Assembly: GCF_002736105.1 (NCBI RefSeq)
Contig: NZ_CP024123.1
Span: forward strand, 2,162,001-2,226,000
DNA length: 64,000 bases
Direction: 5' to 3'
Source: Solibacillus sp. R5-41
GTDB lineage: Bacteria; Bacillota; Bacilli; Bacillales_A; Planococcaceae
In this document: positions 53,008-61,643 of the stretch, piece after piece
How positions within the stretch are numbered: the first letter of the stretch is position 1
How the letters are laid out: every line of letters begins with the position of its first letter
Notes under the pieces: generated by a model
Database searches by the model: none
Seen by the model: the letters and a program-made list of their open reading frames with translations, nothing else
Told to the model about the DNA's origin: nothing
Made by a program: the position numbers and the translations under genes

Positions 53008-53349
53008 TTAAAAGGCACTCATGCCGCCACGGACATTTGTTACTTTTTCATACCCCAATTTTTTTAACTGTTTGCACGCTTGACTTGAGCGTATGCCACT
53101 TTGACAAATAACAACGATTTCCTTATCTTTTGGCACTTTCGAAAAATCTGAACCTAATGGCATATTTTTAAATTGCTTAATGTTACGCCCTTTAAATTCA
53201 GCTGGTGTACGCACATCAAGGAAATATTTATCTTTGTCATTTAAAATGGTTTTGAGTTCGCTCGTAGAAATTGCTTTCGTTCCTTTAGCTGGTTTCATTC
53301 TCCAAACGAAGAAGGCGACAACTATTGCAATAATAATGAGTGTTTCCAT
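53008..53349 (-). CDS. Membrane-anchored rhodanese
   Basis: A 113-residue rhodanese with an N-terminal transmembrane helix (residues 2-17) and active-site Cys in VVICQSGIRSSQACKQL. It could capture sulfur at the membrane face. ATG 53349 follows AGGAGGAAC; 11 bases below the DsrE2 gene. Confidence 0.88.
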   Translation of the reverse strand: METLIIIAIVVAFFVWRMKPAKGTKAISTSELKTILNDKDKYFLDVRTPAEFKGRNIKQFKNMPLGSDFSKVPKDKEIVVICQSGIRSSQACKQLKKLGYEKVTNVRGGMSAF

Positions 53350-53360
53350 AGGTTCCTCCT

Positions 53361-53837
53361 TTAAATGAACAGGTTGACTGTACCTTCTTCAGCATCAGCT
53401 AAATACGCGGCGACTCCTGCATAATCGATATTATCAATTAGTTCTTCTTGTTGAAGTCCTAGTAAATCCATTGTCATCGTACATGTTACAAGTTTTATGT
53501 CTTGCTCTTGAGCCATATCGATCAGCTGCGTTAAAGTTAGTGCATTATGCTTTTTCATCACATGCTTGATCATTTTAGGACCCATGCCCAACATTTGCAT
53601 TTTAGATAAACCTAATTTTTCAGCACCTTTTGGCATCATTTTAGCGAACATTTTTTCTAAGAACCCTTTTTTCACTTCTTCTGACTCTTGTTTACGCAAT
53701 GCATTAATTCCCCAGAATGTATGGAAGATTGTTACTTCATGATCATAGGCTGCTGCACCATTCGCAATAATGTAAGCGGCCATCGCTTTATCGTAATCTC
53801 CACTAAATAAAACGATTGTCGTTCTTTTCTTTTCCAT
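53361..53837 (-). CDS. DsrE2 / DrsE-like peroxiredoxin-type sulfur carrier
   Basis: A 158-residue DsrE/DsrF/DrsH-like protein (DsrE2 class), with the sulfur Cys in LVTCTMTMDLLG, a middle low-complexity Met/Lys-rich insertion (about 65-95), and the N-terminal VLFSGDYDKAMAAYIIANGA. It heads the structural genes after CstR. ATG follows CAGGAGGAA. Confidence 0.86.
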   Translation of the reverse strand: MEKKRTTIVLFSGDYDKAMAAYIIANGAAAYDHEVTIFHTFWGINALRKQESEEVKKGFLEKMFAKMMPKGAEKLGLSKMQMLGMGPKMIKHVMKKHNALTLTQLIDMAQEQDIKLVTCTMTMDLLGLQQEELIDNIDYAGVAAYLADAEEGTVNLFI

Positions 53838-53856
53838 TCCTTCCTCCTGTACCCAT

Positions 53857-53872
53857 ATACCCGTATAGGTAT
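53857..53872. promoter_or_regulatory. CstR operator 2
   Basis: ATACC-CGTATA-GGTAT, perfect palindrome between cstR and the DsrE2 gene, close to a second -10-like TATAT. Confidence 0.82.
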
Positions 53873-53900
53873 AATTTTTGTGAAAAATATATAGCCGAGG

Positions 53901-54161
53901 TTATCGACTTTTTATAACTAAATCCATCGCTTGCTGGACGACTGTATTCAGCTGTGCCTCGTCACCTTCCGCATTGACGACACAATCCATTAAATTGTTT
54001 GTTACAATGACACCGATTGTCCGGTCAACACCGGAACGAATAGCACTGAGCTGTGTAATGACTTCCTTACAATCTTGTTCTTCTTCCATCATACGAAGTA
54101 CTCCACGAAGCTGCCCTTCAATTCTATTTAAGCGATGAGAAACTTTTGGATCATATTGCAA
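53901..54161 (-). CDS. cstR: CstR-like persulfide-sensing repressor (CsoR family)
   Basis: An 86-residue CsoR/RcnR-fold repressor. The two sensing cysteines are in EQDCKEVITQL and NNLMDCVVNA, spaced as in CstR; the His and second-Cys pattern for copper (CsoR) is missing (the expected His is not in the x-x-H site), so a persulfide sensor fits. The start is TTG 54161 (GGGTGAGGA before); a GTG at 54170 is too close to the ribosome site. In front of it is a promoter containing operator 1, so it is autoregulated. Confidence 0.86.
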   Translation of the reverse strand: MQYDPKVSHRLNRIEGQLRGVLRMMEEEQDCKEVITQLSAIRSGVDRTIGVIVTNNLMDCVVNAEGDEAQLNTVVQQAMDLVIKSR

Positions 54162-54209
54162 TGTCCTCACCCTTTCTTCAAAAGCGTATTGCTCTTGCTT
54201 ACATGACTT

Positions 54210-54238
54210 ATAATATACCCCGCAAGGTATAATGTCAA
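54210..54238 (-). promoter_or_regulatory. cstR promoter with operator 1 between -35 and -10
   Basis: On the minus strand TTGACA (54233-54238), 17 bases, TATTAT (54210-54215). The 16-bp operator ATACC-CCGCAA-GGTAT (54215-54230) occupies the spacer, so CstR binding blocks RNA polymerase. Confidence 0.85.
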
Positions 54239-54404
54239 CGGCAAAGAATCATTTTTTATTTTCTTTTTATTGCGAGTTGAATTTTCTTTTTAATGAGGAC
54301 AAAATTAAAAGACCTGCCAGTCTGAAAATTAACGAATGCAGATCTTCTTGTATTCTTCTTCATGATTTGGGCAGTAGGATCCGTAACAACACCGGTGCGG
54401 AATC

Positions 54405-54509
54405 TCATTTGAATGACTCCAACATGATTTCATCCTCCTCACGAATTTCCGCACCATTCGTATAGTTTAATGTCCATACTTCCCGCAGCAGTGCGCGTGT
54501 ATTGTTCAT
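54405..54509 (-). pseudogene. Truncated small gene overlapping the kinase stop
   Basis: A 34-codon frame starts ATGA-coupled to the kinase stop (54506-54509), reads EIREEDEIMLESFK and ends at TGA 54405. The last TGA corresponds to a GGA in the related remnant at 7417-7550, so it is probably a nonsense-truncated copy of an unknown small-protein gene. No good ribosome site. The remainder of 54239-54505 has no gene. Confidence 0.4.
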
Positions 54510-55501
54510 TTACCAGGTTTCTGTATTCTATAAATAGTCCCATTTTCATTCGACTGTACAGTATAGTTTATATTGAGAATTCTTGTGATATCCTCAATAA
54601 TCTTTAATCCTAGCCCCTCATGTTTACGATTAACATCAAAACCAATACCATTATCACTTAAAATAACAACATTATTTTCAATGCTCACCTCAAGTTTGGT
54701 AGCTTTTGCATGCTTCAATGTATTTTGAAAAATGTTATCAAATATCCTTTGTATCCATAGCTCGCTACTCGTCCATATCAAACCTTTATTTACTGGTTGA
54801 TATATTAATTCAATATCATGGATACTATACAAATAACTCCACTTTTTAAGCATGGTTTCTACTAAATCATTTAGGTTAACTTCATCATTCAAAATATATG
54901 AACTTTCTAACGTATCTGTGTTTTGTATATTAAATTCATTCGTTAAATCAGCAATATATTGTATTTGTTGATAGAGTGAATCTAGTATCGGTGCTGAAAG
55001 TGTATATTGACCTTCTAAATAAAATAATTGTAATTTGATAGCTGTTAACGGTGTATTGATGTCGTGCCTTAATTTGTTTAGCAGCTCTTTTTGTATTTCT
55101 GCTTGTTGCTTCATTTCCAACTCTCTATACGTTGTTCTTTCGATTAATACATTGACCGACCGGATAAGTTCTCCTATTTCATCATTATTGGTAACCTCTA
55201 ATGTACTTGGAATCTTTTCATCACTTGCTAAATCGCGAATCGTTGTATTCAATATATTAATTTTATTTAGGAGTGCGTTAATCGATTTCGAAAACAACAA
55301 GGCTAATAATAAAAGCGATAGACAGAATACGACTAGCATTGTGGGATAAGCAAAAGATTCATGAAATGGAATACCCTTGTTTTTCGTTTTAAAAACAACT
55401 TCATAAATGATTGACATAAAAACACTAATTGCTAGTAATAACAACGGCACACTGATAATGGCTGAGAGTAATAATAGCCGATATTTCTTTTTTAGTTTCA
55501 T
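54506..55501 (-). CDS. Sensor histidine kinase (short loop type)
   Basis: A 331-residue kinase with two N-terminal transmembrane helices (about 10-35 and 52-70) separated by about 18 residues. A HAMP-like linker, then His in NKLRHDINTPLTAIK (about 147), N-box NIFQNTLKHA, G1 DNGIGFDVN and GLGLKIIED. The very short outer loop is typical of kinases sensing from within the membrane, as in BceS-type systems, but no BceAB genes are next to it. Overlaps the regulator gene by 4 bases. Confidence 0.88.
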   Translation of the reverse strand: MKLKKKYRLLLLSAIISVPLLLLAISVFMSIIYEVVFKTKNKGIPFHESFAYPTMLVVFCLSLLLLALLFSKSINALLNKINILNTTIRDLASDEKIPSTLEVTNNDEIGELIRSVNVLIERTTYRELEMKQQAEIQKELLNKLRHDINTPLTAIKLQLFYLEGQYTLSAPILDSLYQQIQYIADLTNEFNIQNTDTLESSYILNDEVNLNDLVETMLKKWSYLYSIHDIELIYQPVNKGLIWTSSELWIQRIFDNIFQNTLKHAKATKLEVSIENNVVILSDNGIGFDVNRKHEGLGLKIIEDITRILNINYTVQSNENGTIYRIQKPGK

Positions 55502-56172
55502 TTCTTCTTATAGGTATTTAATCTATACCCTTCTCCATATATATTTTGAAGTATTTCACCTGAGTTATCATTGATTTTTGTTCTGATTTTTTTCATGTGA
55601 ACATTCACGATATTTTGATTTCTATCTTCGAGAGGCCATAAATATTCAAAGAAATGATCCTTCGTCAAAATTCTATCCCTATTTTCATATAAATAGAAAA
55701 ATATCTTTCGTTCAATGGCAGTAAAGGCAACTTCATTATGCAGACTTTCGCTGAACACCCTTCTAAGCTCAGCATCAATAGATAAATGTCTTATTTGTGT
55801 AAATGTACCATATTGGTTTTCGAGCATTTTCTTTATTCTTAAAAGAAGTTCTCTAGGATCGAAAGGCTTACTCATATAATCCTCTCCAATTGTCAAACCT
55901 TGTAGTTTACTCTCCATATCATTGCGGGCAGATAGAAAAATAATCGGAATATTTAATCCTAGCTTTTTTATTTTCTTGGTCATTTGATAGCCATCATCAC
56001 CTGGCAACATTACATCCATAATGACTAAATCCATCTTATGAATGATATCAAGCACTTCTTTTCCATCTGATTTCCAACATACATGGTATCCTTCGCGTTG
56101 CAAAATTTTTTGCAATAAATCGCCAATCATTACATCGTCTTCAACAACTAAAATATTGTATTCTTTCATCAC
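55498..56172 (-). CDS. OmpR-family response regulator
   Basis: A 224-residue regulator: receiver with VVEDD near 9-13, acceptor Asp in IMDVMLPGDDGY and Lys in MSKPFDP; winged-helix C-terminal domain with TKDHFFEYLWP and NIVNVHMKKIRTKI. It is coupled by 4-base overlaps to both the hydrolase and kinase genes, so all three form one operon. Confidence 0.9.
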   Translation of the reverse strand: MMKEYNILVVEDDVMIGDLLQKILQREGYHVCWKSDGKEVLDIIHKMDLVIMDVMLPGDDGYQMTKKIKKLGLNIPIIFLSARNDMESKLQGLTIGEDYMSKPFDPRELLLRIKKMLENQYGTFTQIRHLSIDAELRRVFSESLHNEVAFTAIERKIFFYLYENRDRILTKDHFFEYLWPLEDRNQNIVNVHMKKIRTKINDNSGEILQNIYGEGYRLNTYKKK

Positions 56173-57155
56173 ATAGGCCTTTCATTTTTTTTAATAAATT
56201 TGGTAGACAGCTTATAAATCTCTTCTGGCTCGTATAAATAAATGCTGTGCGTACCTTCAATTTTTATAACATCTGCTACATTTAATTGTTCTGCAAATTC
56301 TTCATAATCTTTACTTTTTTGCTTTGTATATTTCGAATTTTTATTTTGATCAGCAACCGCATCTAAAAATAAGATAGGTGTTTCCTTTGGTATCGGTAGG
56401 TTAACCGATTTTTTGCTATTTTCGTAACTCTGTAAAAGCTCTTGCACCATATCATCATTAAAGGTTTGCTTAAAGGATAGCGCTTTATAGAGTTCTTTTT
56501 CATGATCAGTTAAAAAATCTTGCTCGATCACTTCAGGATTAAAAGTAGTAGAAGGAAAAAGTCGATGAACACCAATTTTGGTTAACATATTGATGCCTCT
56601 TACGGCTAATGAATCAACTAGGCCCATTTTATGTGTTACATATTGATGCGGTAAACCAATATCCAATGCAATAATACTTTTCACTTCATCTGGATATTTT
56701 TGAGCCCAGTAAATTGCTTCCAATCCTGATAACGAGTGTGGCACTAAAACGTACGGGGGGTTATTTCCACTTTGAATGAGTACTTTTCGAGTTTGCTCTA
56801 GTATTTTATCAATGTCTCGACCATCGTTAGAAACATCACTATAGCCATATCCTGCTCTTTCAACAACAGCAATCTTATTTTCTTGTGAAAACTTGCTATA
56901 AAGGCCCTTCATTTCATAAACAGGCGCAGCAATCCCGGAACCCGACATAAATACATACGTGTCCTTACCATTACCTTCATTATAAACGTTAATATTTTTA
57001 TTATTTACATTAACGAGGGTTCCCTTACTTTTAATAAGTGTTGCTTCTTTTCCTAACTGATAATTATGATAAATAAAAATCGATACTAACCCAAGCAAGA
57101 TGGTGGCAATAAACAACACAGCTATTTTCTTTATCACTCTCAATACTTTTTTCAT
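56169..57155 (-). CDS. Membrane-anchored alpha/beta hydrolase
   Basis: A 328-residue protein with an N-terminal membrane anchor (about 9-30) and an alpha/beta hydrolase domain outside: FMSGSGIAAPVYEM oxyanion region, VVERAGYGYSD, nucleophile Ser in VPHSLSGLEA (HSLSG in place of GxSxG), Asp in LFLDAVADQN and His in GTHSIYLYEP. First gene of a hydrolase-regulator-kinase operon; perhaps a lipid- or peptide-modifying enzyme induced under envelope stress. ATG follows GAAAGGAG. Confidence 0.85.
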   Translation of the reverse strand: MKKVLRVIKKIAVLFIATILLGLVSIFIYHNYQLGKEATLIKSKGTLVNVNNKNINVYNEGNGKDTYVFMSGSGIAAPVYEMKGLYSKFSQENKIAVVERAGYGYSDVSNDGRDIDKILEQTRKVLIQSGNNPPYVLVPHSLSGLEAIYWAQKYPDEVKSIIALDIGLPHQYVTHKMGLVDSLAVRGINMLTKIGVHRLFPSTTFNPEVIEQDFLTDHEKELYKALSFKQTFNDDMVQELLQSYENSKKSVNLPIPKETPILFLDAVADQNKNSKYTKQKSKDYEEFAEQLNVADVIKIEGTHSIYLYEPEEIYKLSTKFIKKNERPM

Positions 57156-57278
57156 AGACTACTCCTTTCAGTTTATAATAATAAGAATAAAATATAAAAA
57201 TAAATTTCTAATTAATTTTTATATCTTTACTGAAATTTACAGACTAAAAAAGCATCGATTGTTATATGTATGCAAAAA

Positions 57279-57305
57279 ATGCCGACATTGAAATGGATGT
57301 CGCAT
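57279..57305 (-). terminator. Terminator-like hairpin in the 57156-57559 gap
   Basis: ATGCCGACAT and ATGTCGCAT form a stem followed on the minus strand by TTTTTTGC. The gene it serves is unclear; it lies between argS and the hydrolase operon. Confidence 0.65.
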
Positions 57306-57426
57306 CTTTGATTTAGATTTCAACGGATTTACTTTACCTACGCTGTACACTTAGTTCGAAATCTATCATAAATGCACCCGTGTACGATACTAGCATTATG
57401 CCTAATACGACATAAAAAAAAGATTC

Positions 57427-57452
57427 CCTATGCAAGATTGATCTCACATAGG
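57427..57452 (-). terminator. Probable terminator of argS
   Basis: CCTATG and CATAGG with GATTCC flanks; TTTTTTTTATG follows on the minus strand, about 110 bases past the argS stop. Nothing else is recognised in this gap except a 20-codon frame without ribosome site. Confidence 0.55.
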
Positions 57453-57559
57453 ATTCCCTCTAGTTCAAACATTTTTAATTCAAATTTATTATCCGCGGCT
57501 AATTGTCACAATAGCATTGCCCTTAGAAAGTTCGTTTACACGGTAAGGAAGATGACACC

Positions 57560-59233
57560 CTACATCTCTTTTGGCGCTTTAATCCCCAACAAACGTAAAC
57601 TTTCTTCTAAAAGGATCGACACAGTATTCGCTATTTTCAAACGATCTTTTTCCTGCAGATCATTTGTTAAAAATTTCGTGTTGGCGTAATATTTATTGAA
57701 ACTTCTTGATAAACCTAAGCTAAACTTCGCAATAACAGCTGGGCTTGCTTGTATGAAGGCCGTCTCAATAACTGCTGGAAACGTTCCTAAAAGCTTTATA
57801 ATTTCCCATGCTTCCTCGTCTAAACGCAAAATCGGCTCGGCATCCAGTTCAAAATGCCCTTTGCTGAGTAGTGTTTGGATTCGTGCATTCGTATATTGCA
57901 CATAAGGGCCTGTTTCCCCCTCAAATGTCACCATTTTTTCAATTGAAAATTCGATATCATTCATACGATCATTTTTTAGGTCATTAAAAATCACCGCGCC
58001 AATACCAATTTCATTTGCTACTTGTGCTTTATTCGGCAACTGTGGATTTTTCACTTCAATATTTTTTGTCACTGCCTCAATCGTTTCGCGTAACACATCT
58101 GCAAGCAGTACTACTTTTCCTTTACGTGTCGACATTTTCTTGCCGTCTTTTAACATCATCCCAAATGGTATATGCTCATAATTCGCTGCCCAAGTATGGC
58201 CCATTTTTTGTAACACTGCAAATAATTGCTTGAAATGAAGTGATTGTTCATTGCCTACTACATAATATACTTTTGCAGGTTGATACGTGTTGTAACGATA
58301 AATCGCAGCCGCTAAATCACGTGTCGCATACAATGTTGCACCATCCTTTTTCATAATTAAAGAAGGTGGCATACCCTCCAACTTAACAACCATCGCGCCA
58401 TCAGATTGTTCGAGCAAAGCCTTCGCTGTTAATTCCTCAACGACAGGCTGCATTTTATCATTATAGAATGCCTCTCCATTATAAGAATCAAAGTGTACAC
58501 CGAGCATCGAATAAATCGCATTAAATTCACTTAAAGATGCATCTCGGAACCACTTCCACAATGCCGTTGCTTCTTCATTTCCATCTTCTAGTGCCTTAAA
58601 TGCCTGTCGCGCTTGATCATTTAGCGCGTCATCTTGCTCTGCTTCATCATGGAATTTTACATAAATTTTCAGTAATTCAGTAATTGGATTTTGTTCGATT
58701 GCTTCTTTATTGCCCCATAATTTATACGCAACAATCAACTTTCCAAATTGCGTGCCCCAGTCTCCTAAATGATTGATACGATTCGCTTCATAGCCCTGCT
58801 TCTCCGCGATATTCGCAAGTGCATGACCAATCACTGTTGAACGCAAATGGCCCATTGAGAATGGCTTGGCAATATTCGGCGACGAAAAATCTATCGCCAC
58901 TTTTTGGCCATTTTTTTCTTTCGTGCCATAACGACTTTGTTGCACTAGCACTTGTGTTACAATGTCCTGCGCGATTTGTAATTGATTGTAAAATACATTG
59001 ATATAGGCATTTTCCACACGTACTTCTTGAATAAATGTCCCATGGATTTTTATAGCTAATTCGCTTGCAATGGTATGCGGTGATTTTTTATATTTTTTCG
59101 CTAAAATAAAACAAGGAAATGCCACATCGCCTAACTGAGCATGCTTCGGTGTTTCGAGTAACGCTTCCACTTCTTCAATCGTCAAGCTGTCTTGTAGTGC
59201 AGTTGCGATAACCTGTGCTAATTTTGTCTTCAT
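57560..59233 (-). CDS. argS: Arginyl-tRNA synthetase
   Basis: A 557-residue class I synthetase charging tRNA-Arg. The HIGH-type motif is PFSMGHLRS (about 125-133), the KMSKS-type motif is GKKMSTRKG, and the DALR anticodon-binding domain ends the protein (FNKYYANTKFL, LLGIKAPKEM). ATG 59233 follows GGGGAGGAAA; the longer frame runs into the T-box leader. It is regulated by that leader, so arginine starvation raises its expression. This is a small ArgS lineage with the N-terminal Add1 domain present. Confidence 0.95.
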   Translation of the reverse strand: MKTKLAQVIATALQDSLTIEEVEALLETPKHAQLGDVAFPCFILAKKYKKSPHTIASELAIKIHGTFIQEVRVENAYINVFYNQLQIAQDIVTQVLVQQSRYGTKEKNGQKVAIDFSSPNIAKPFSMGHLRSTVIGHALANIAEKQGYEANRINHLGDWGTQFGKLIVAYKLWGNKEAIEQNPITELLKIYVKFHDEAEQDDALNDQARQAFKALEDGNEEATALWKWFRDASLSEFNAIYSMLGVHFDSYNGEAFYNDKMQPVVEELTAKALLEQSDGAMVVKLEGMPPSLIMKKDGATLYATRDLAAAIYRYNTYQPAKVYYVVGNEQSLHFKQLFAVLQKMGHTWAANYEHIPFGMMLKDGKKMSTRKGKVVLLADVLRETIEAVTKNIEVKNPQLPNKAQVANEIGIGAVIFNDLKNDRMNDIEFSIEKMVTFEGETGPYVQYTNARIQTLLSKGHFELDAEPILRLDEEAWEIIKLLGTFPAVIETAFIQASPAVIAKFSLGLSRSFNKYYANTKFLTNDLQEKDRLKIANTVSILLEESLRLLGIKAPKEM

Positions 59234-59244
59234 GTCATTTTCCT

Positions 59245-59480
59245 CCCCAAAATAAAAAAGCTCCCCGTCTCTAAATAAAAGAGACGAGAAGCTTGGATTC
59301 CCGTGGTACCACTCTAGTTGCCACAAAAGTGACCGCTTTCTGTTATTAACGAGGTGACTTCCCCGATTTTCTCTACTTTATTTCAAGAAATTTCTCCAAA
59401 GTGCGTTTCGTCCATCTTTTCAGTATTAGGCTCACACCAACCCTAACTCGCTTGACATCCCAGATAGATTACTTTTCTTT
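59245..59480 (-). promoter_or_regulatory. T-box leader of argS (Arg specifier CGC)
   Basis: The minus strand contains stem I with AGCGAG and GGTGTGAGCC, a specifier-loop CGC (59403-59405, Arg) in GAAACGCAC, the TTTGGAG turn, and the T-box core AGAGTGGTACCACGGG in 59300-59315. The terminator hairpin (59258-59294; AAGCTCCCCGTCTC with GAGACGAGAAGCTT on the plus strand) precedes argS; uncharged tRNA-Arg should favour the antiterminator. Confidence 0.93.
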
Positions 59481-59640
59481 TTCATCGAATTTATTAGATT
59501 AAATTAGAATTCATTTTACATAAGTGGATTTTAAAAAGCAAGTGGATTTTGAAATTTCCGTCTCTTTTTCAAATTATATACTTGCCTAAGAACCATAGTT
59601 GTTGAATTGTGTAGCGGGGTTTTATATGGAAAATATACAG

Positions 59641-60960
59641 TTATTCCCCTAACGGCACTTCCACCTTTAACTCCCCTTTTAAATAATTCGGGAAACTATT
59701 GACCATTATCTTAACCGGATTTATCATTACTCCTTCATTTGCTTCAAATTGAGAACCAACTTCGTATAGATTGTCGGATTCACTACGCCAACTCGAACGC
59801 TCAAATACAGCTTTGCCTTCAGCATCTACGCCTTGGCTAAAGAAAGTTGTCTGTTTATTAACATCACGAATCAGATAGAAAAACGTATTTCTATTTTTAA
59901 ATTGAATCGTAAAATCAAGTATTTCAGGTTGATACAGCACTTGTTGTTTGTCAAAATCAACCGTAATGAAATCCTCGCCTTTTGGCAATGCCTCTATTTC
60001 AGGAATAACAAGCGTCAAATTTTTAGGCTCACGGAAATAATTACTTTGCATAAAAAGAGTGACCACTCCGTCTCGAATTCCACCGAACCCTATTGTACCA
60101 TTTTGAATCTTTCCCCAATCCTCGCCTTTTTCATCAATCAGCTTCATTTCGTTAAATTGTAAAATTTGCATCGTATTATTCGGATCTATGGCAATTTTAA
60201 TCCCGGCACGCAACGGCGATATCTCTAGGCTTTTTACTTCGATTGTTTGCCCATCCACCATTACTTTTTCATCCACTACATAATGTTTCGTTTTAACAAT
60301 TTCTTTTTTTAATGTAAATGGAATACTAAAAGTCATTTCCTGCCCTTTTTGCAATTTAAAGTTTAGTTCAAAATTTCGATTTGAATAATCTATTGGCTCT
60401 GTTGCGGTCACATTAATTGTATTTTCGATTTCATATATAGGCTCATAATGTGCAGTCCAGCCATAGCCAACACCCGCCTCGATCGGATTACCACCGTGCA
60501 TTAGTTCCAGTTCTAAATGGTCTAATGTTAGTCCTTGTAAATCATTTGGTGATGCGATTTTGTAAGAGAGCAGCATGCCGGTTTCATCCGCAATGACACC
60601 AAGTAACGTAAAAGTCAGTTCATTTTGGGTTTCACTCATTAAGATTTCCTCGTAGTAGTCATTCGCGACAATATCCTCTAAACCTTTGTCAAACGCTATC
60701 AATTCGATGATTGGCGACAAACCAGGAATTTTGGACACCGCATTTGCAAAGGCTGGTGATACACGAACAGATGTAACAAAAACAAAGAAGATTGTCACTA
60801 TAAGAGCCACCGTTTGCCACGTACGACGGATTTTTTTTCGGTGCCGTCGATTTTGTCGTTGGGCATTGATACGCGCTTGCTCTAACGCCTGTTTTGGTAC
60901 AGAAATTTCATTTAGTTGTTCAGTCAGTTGGTGCATTTTTTCATCGTCCCAGTTCGTCAT
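59641..60960 (-). CDS. DUF4179-domain putative anti-sigma factor
   Basis: A 439-residue membrane protein: cytoplasmic N-terminus of about 45 residues, one transmembrane segment (TVALIVTIFFVFVTSV, about 47-62) and a large outside domain. The segment after the membrane, SPAFANAVSKIPGLSPIIELIAFD, is the DUF4179 signature of anti-sigma proteins for ECF sigma factors. ATG 60960 overlaps the broken sigma gene by ATGA. As the sigma gene is frameshifted, this anti-sigma may have lost its partner. Confidence 0.83.
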   Translation of the reverse strand: MTNWDDEKMHQLTEQLNEISVPKQALEQARINAQRQNRRHRKKIRRTWQTVALIVTIFFVFVTSVRVSPAFANAVSKIPGLSPIIELIAFDKGLEDIVANDYYEEILMSETQNELTFTLLGVIADETGMLLSYKIASPNDLQGLTLDHLELELMHGGNPIEAGVGYGWTAHYEPIYEIENTINVTATEPIDYSNRNFELNFKLQKGQEMTFSIPFTLKKEIVKTKHYVVDEKVMVDGQTIEVKSLEISPLRAGIKIAIDPNNTMQILQFNEMKLIDEKGEDWGKIQNGTIGFGGIRDGVVTLFMQSNYFREPKNLTLVIPEIEALPKGEDFITVDFDKQQVLYQPEILDFTIQFKNRNTFFYLIRDVNKQTTFFSQGVDAEGKAVFERSSWRSESDNLYEVGSQFEANEGVMINPVKIMVNSFPNYLKGELKVEVPLGE

Positions 60961-61441
60961 TCCCATTCACTCCTTTCCCCAACCATGCCACGCAATTTAC
61001 GCAATGTTTTATGGAGCCTAGATTTCACTGTACCTTCTGGAATATTTTGAACTTCCGCGATTTCACTGTTCTTGTATTGCTCAAAATATTTCAAATGGAT
61101 GAGTTGCTGCTCCGCTAGTGGAAGTTTCGTAATGATATCGGCTAAATCATTTGCTCGATTTCATTTGTTAATACCAAACGTGATTGCTTTAATTTCATAT
61201 CAAGGCAAATATTGATCAAGATGCGAATTAACCACGTTTTTAAATAGTTCGGTTCTTTCAACTTATGTATATTTTTTAAGCTGCGGTATGTCATTTCTTG
61301 ATATGCTTCAATGGCATCATGTTCATTTTTCAAATAGCTATGTGATGTACGATATAATGCACCTTCATAAAGGGAAAGAAGCTGTAGAAATGCCTGTTCA
61401 TCTCCAGCAATTGCACGCTTTGCTAGCTCGCGTTCGTCTAT
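60957..61441 (-). pseudogene. Frameshifted ECF sigma factor gene
   Basis: The first frame, after GGGGGCGAG, gives ELAKRAIAGDEQAFLQLLSLY, region 2 and KTWLIRILINICLDMK, then stops at TAG 61142. A second frame continues at once as ADIITKLPLAEQQLIHLKYF and region 4 (NIPEGTVKSRLHKTLRKL) to TGA 60957. One base is missing or two extra around 61144-61160. The expected start is ATA (61439-61441), not ATG. Both a lost start and a frameshift point to a real pseudogene, though a sequence error could cause the frameshift. Confidence 0.8.
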
Positions 61442-61643
61442 TTTCTCGCCCCCTTTACTTATTAGACTGATGACAGGAGTAAAACGTTCATATTTTTTTA
61501 CAGGATTGCTGTCCTGTTATTTCTATAAGAAAATTAAAGATTTTAATAGATAAACCAGAGTGTATACCTGTATATACATCTACCCTTTAATACAACATAT
61601 GAACTCATTCACTACTACAAAAAGTTTATCACTGCAAGCTTCC

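Noticed and set aside
57309-57400. 20-codon frame (MLVSYTGAFMIDF) between two terminators
   Set aside because: No Shine-Dalgarno; could be a decayed membrane peptide but support is too weak.
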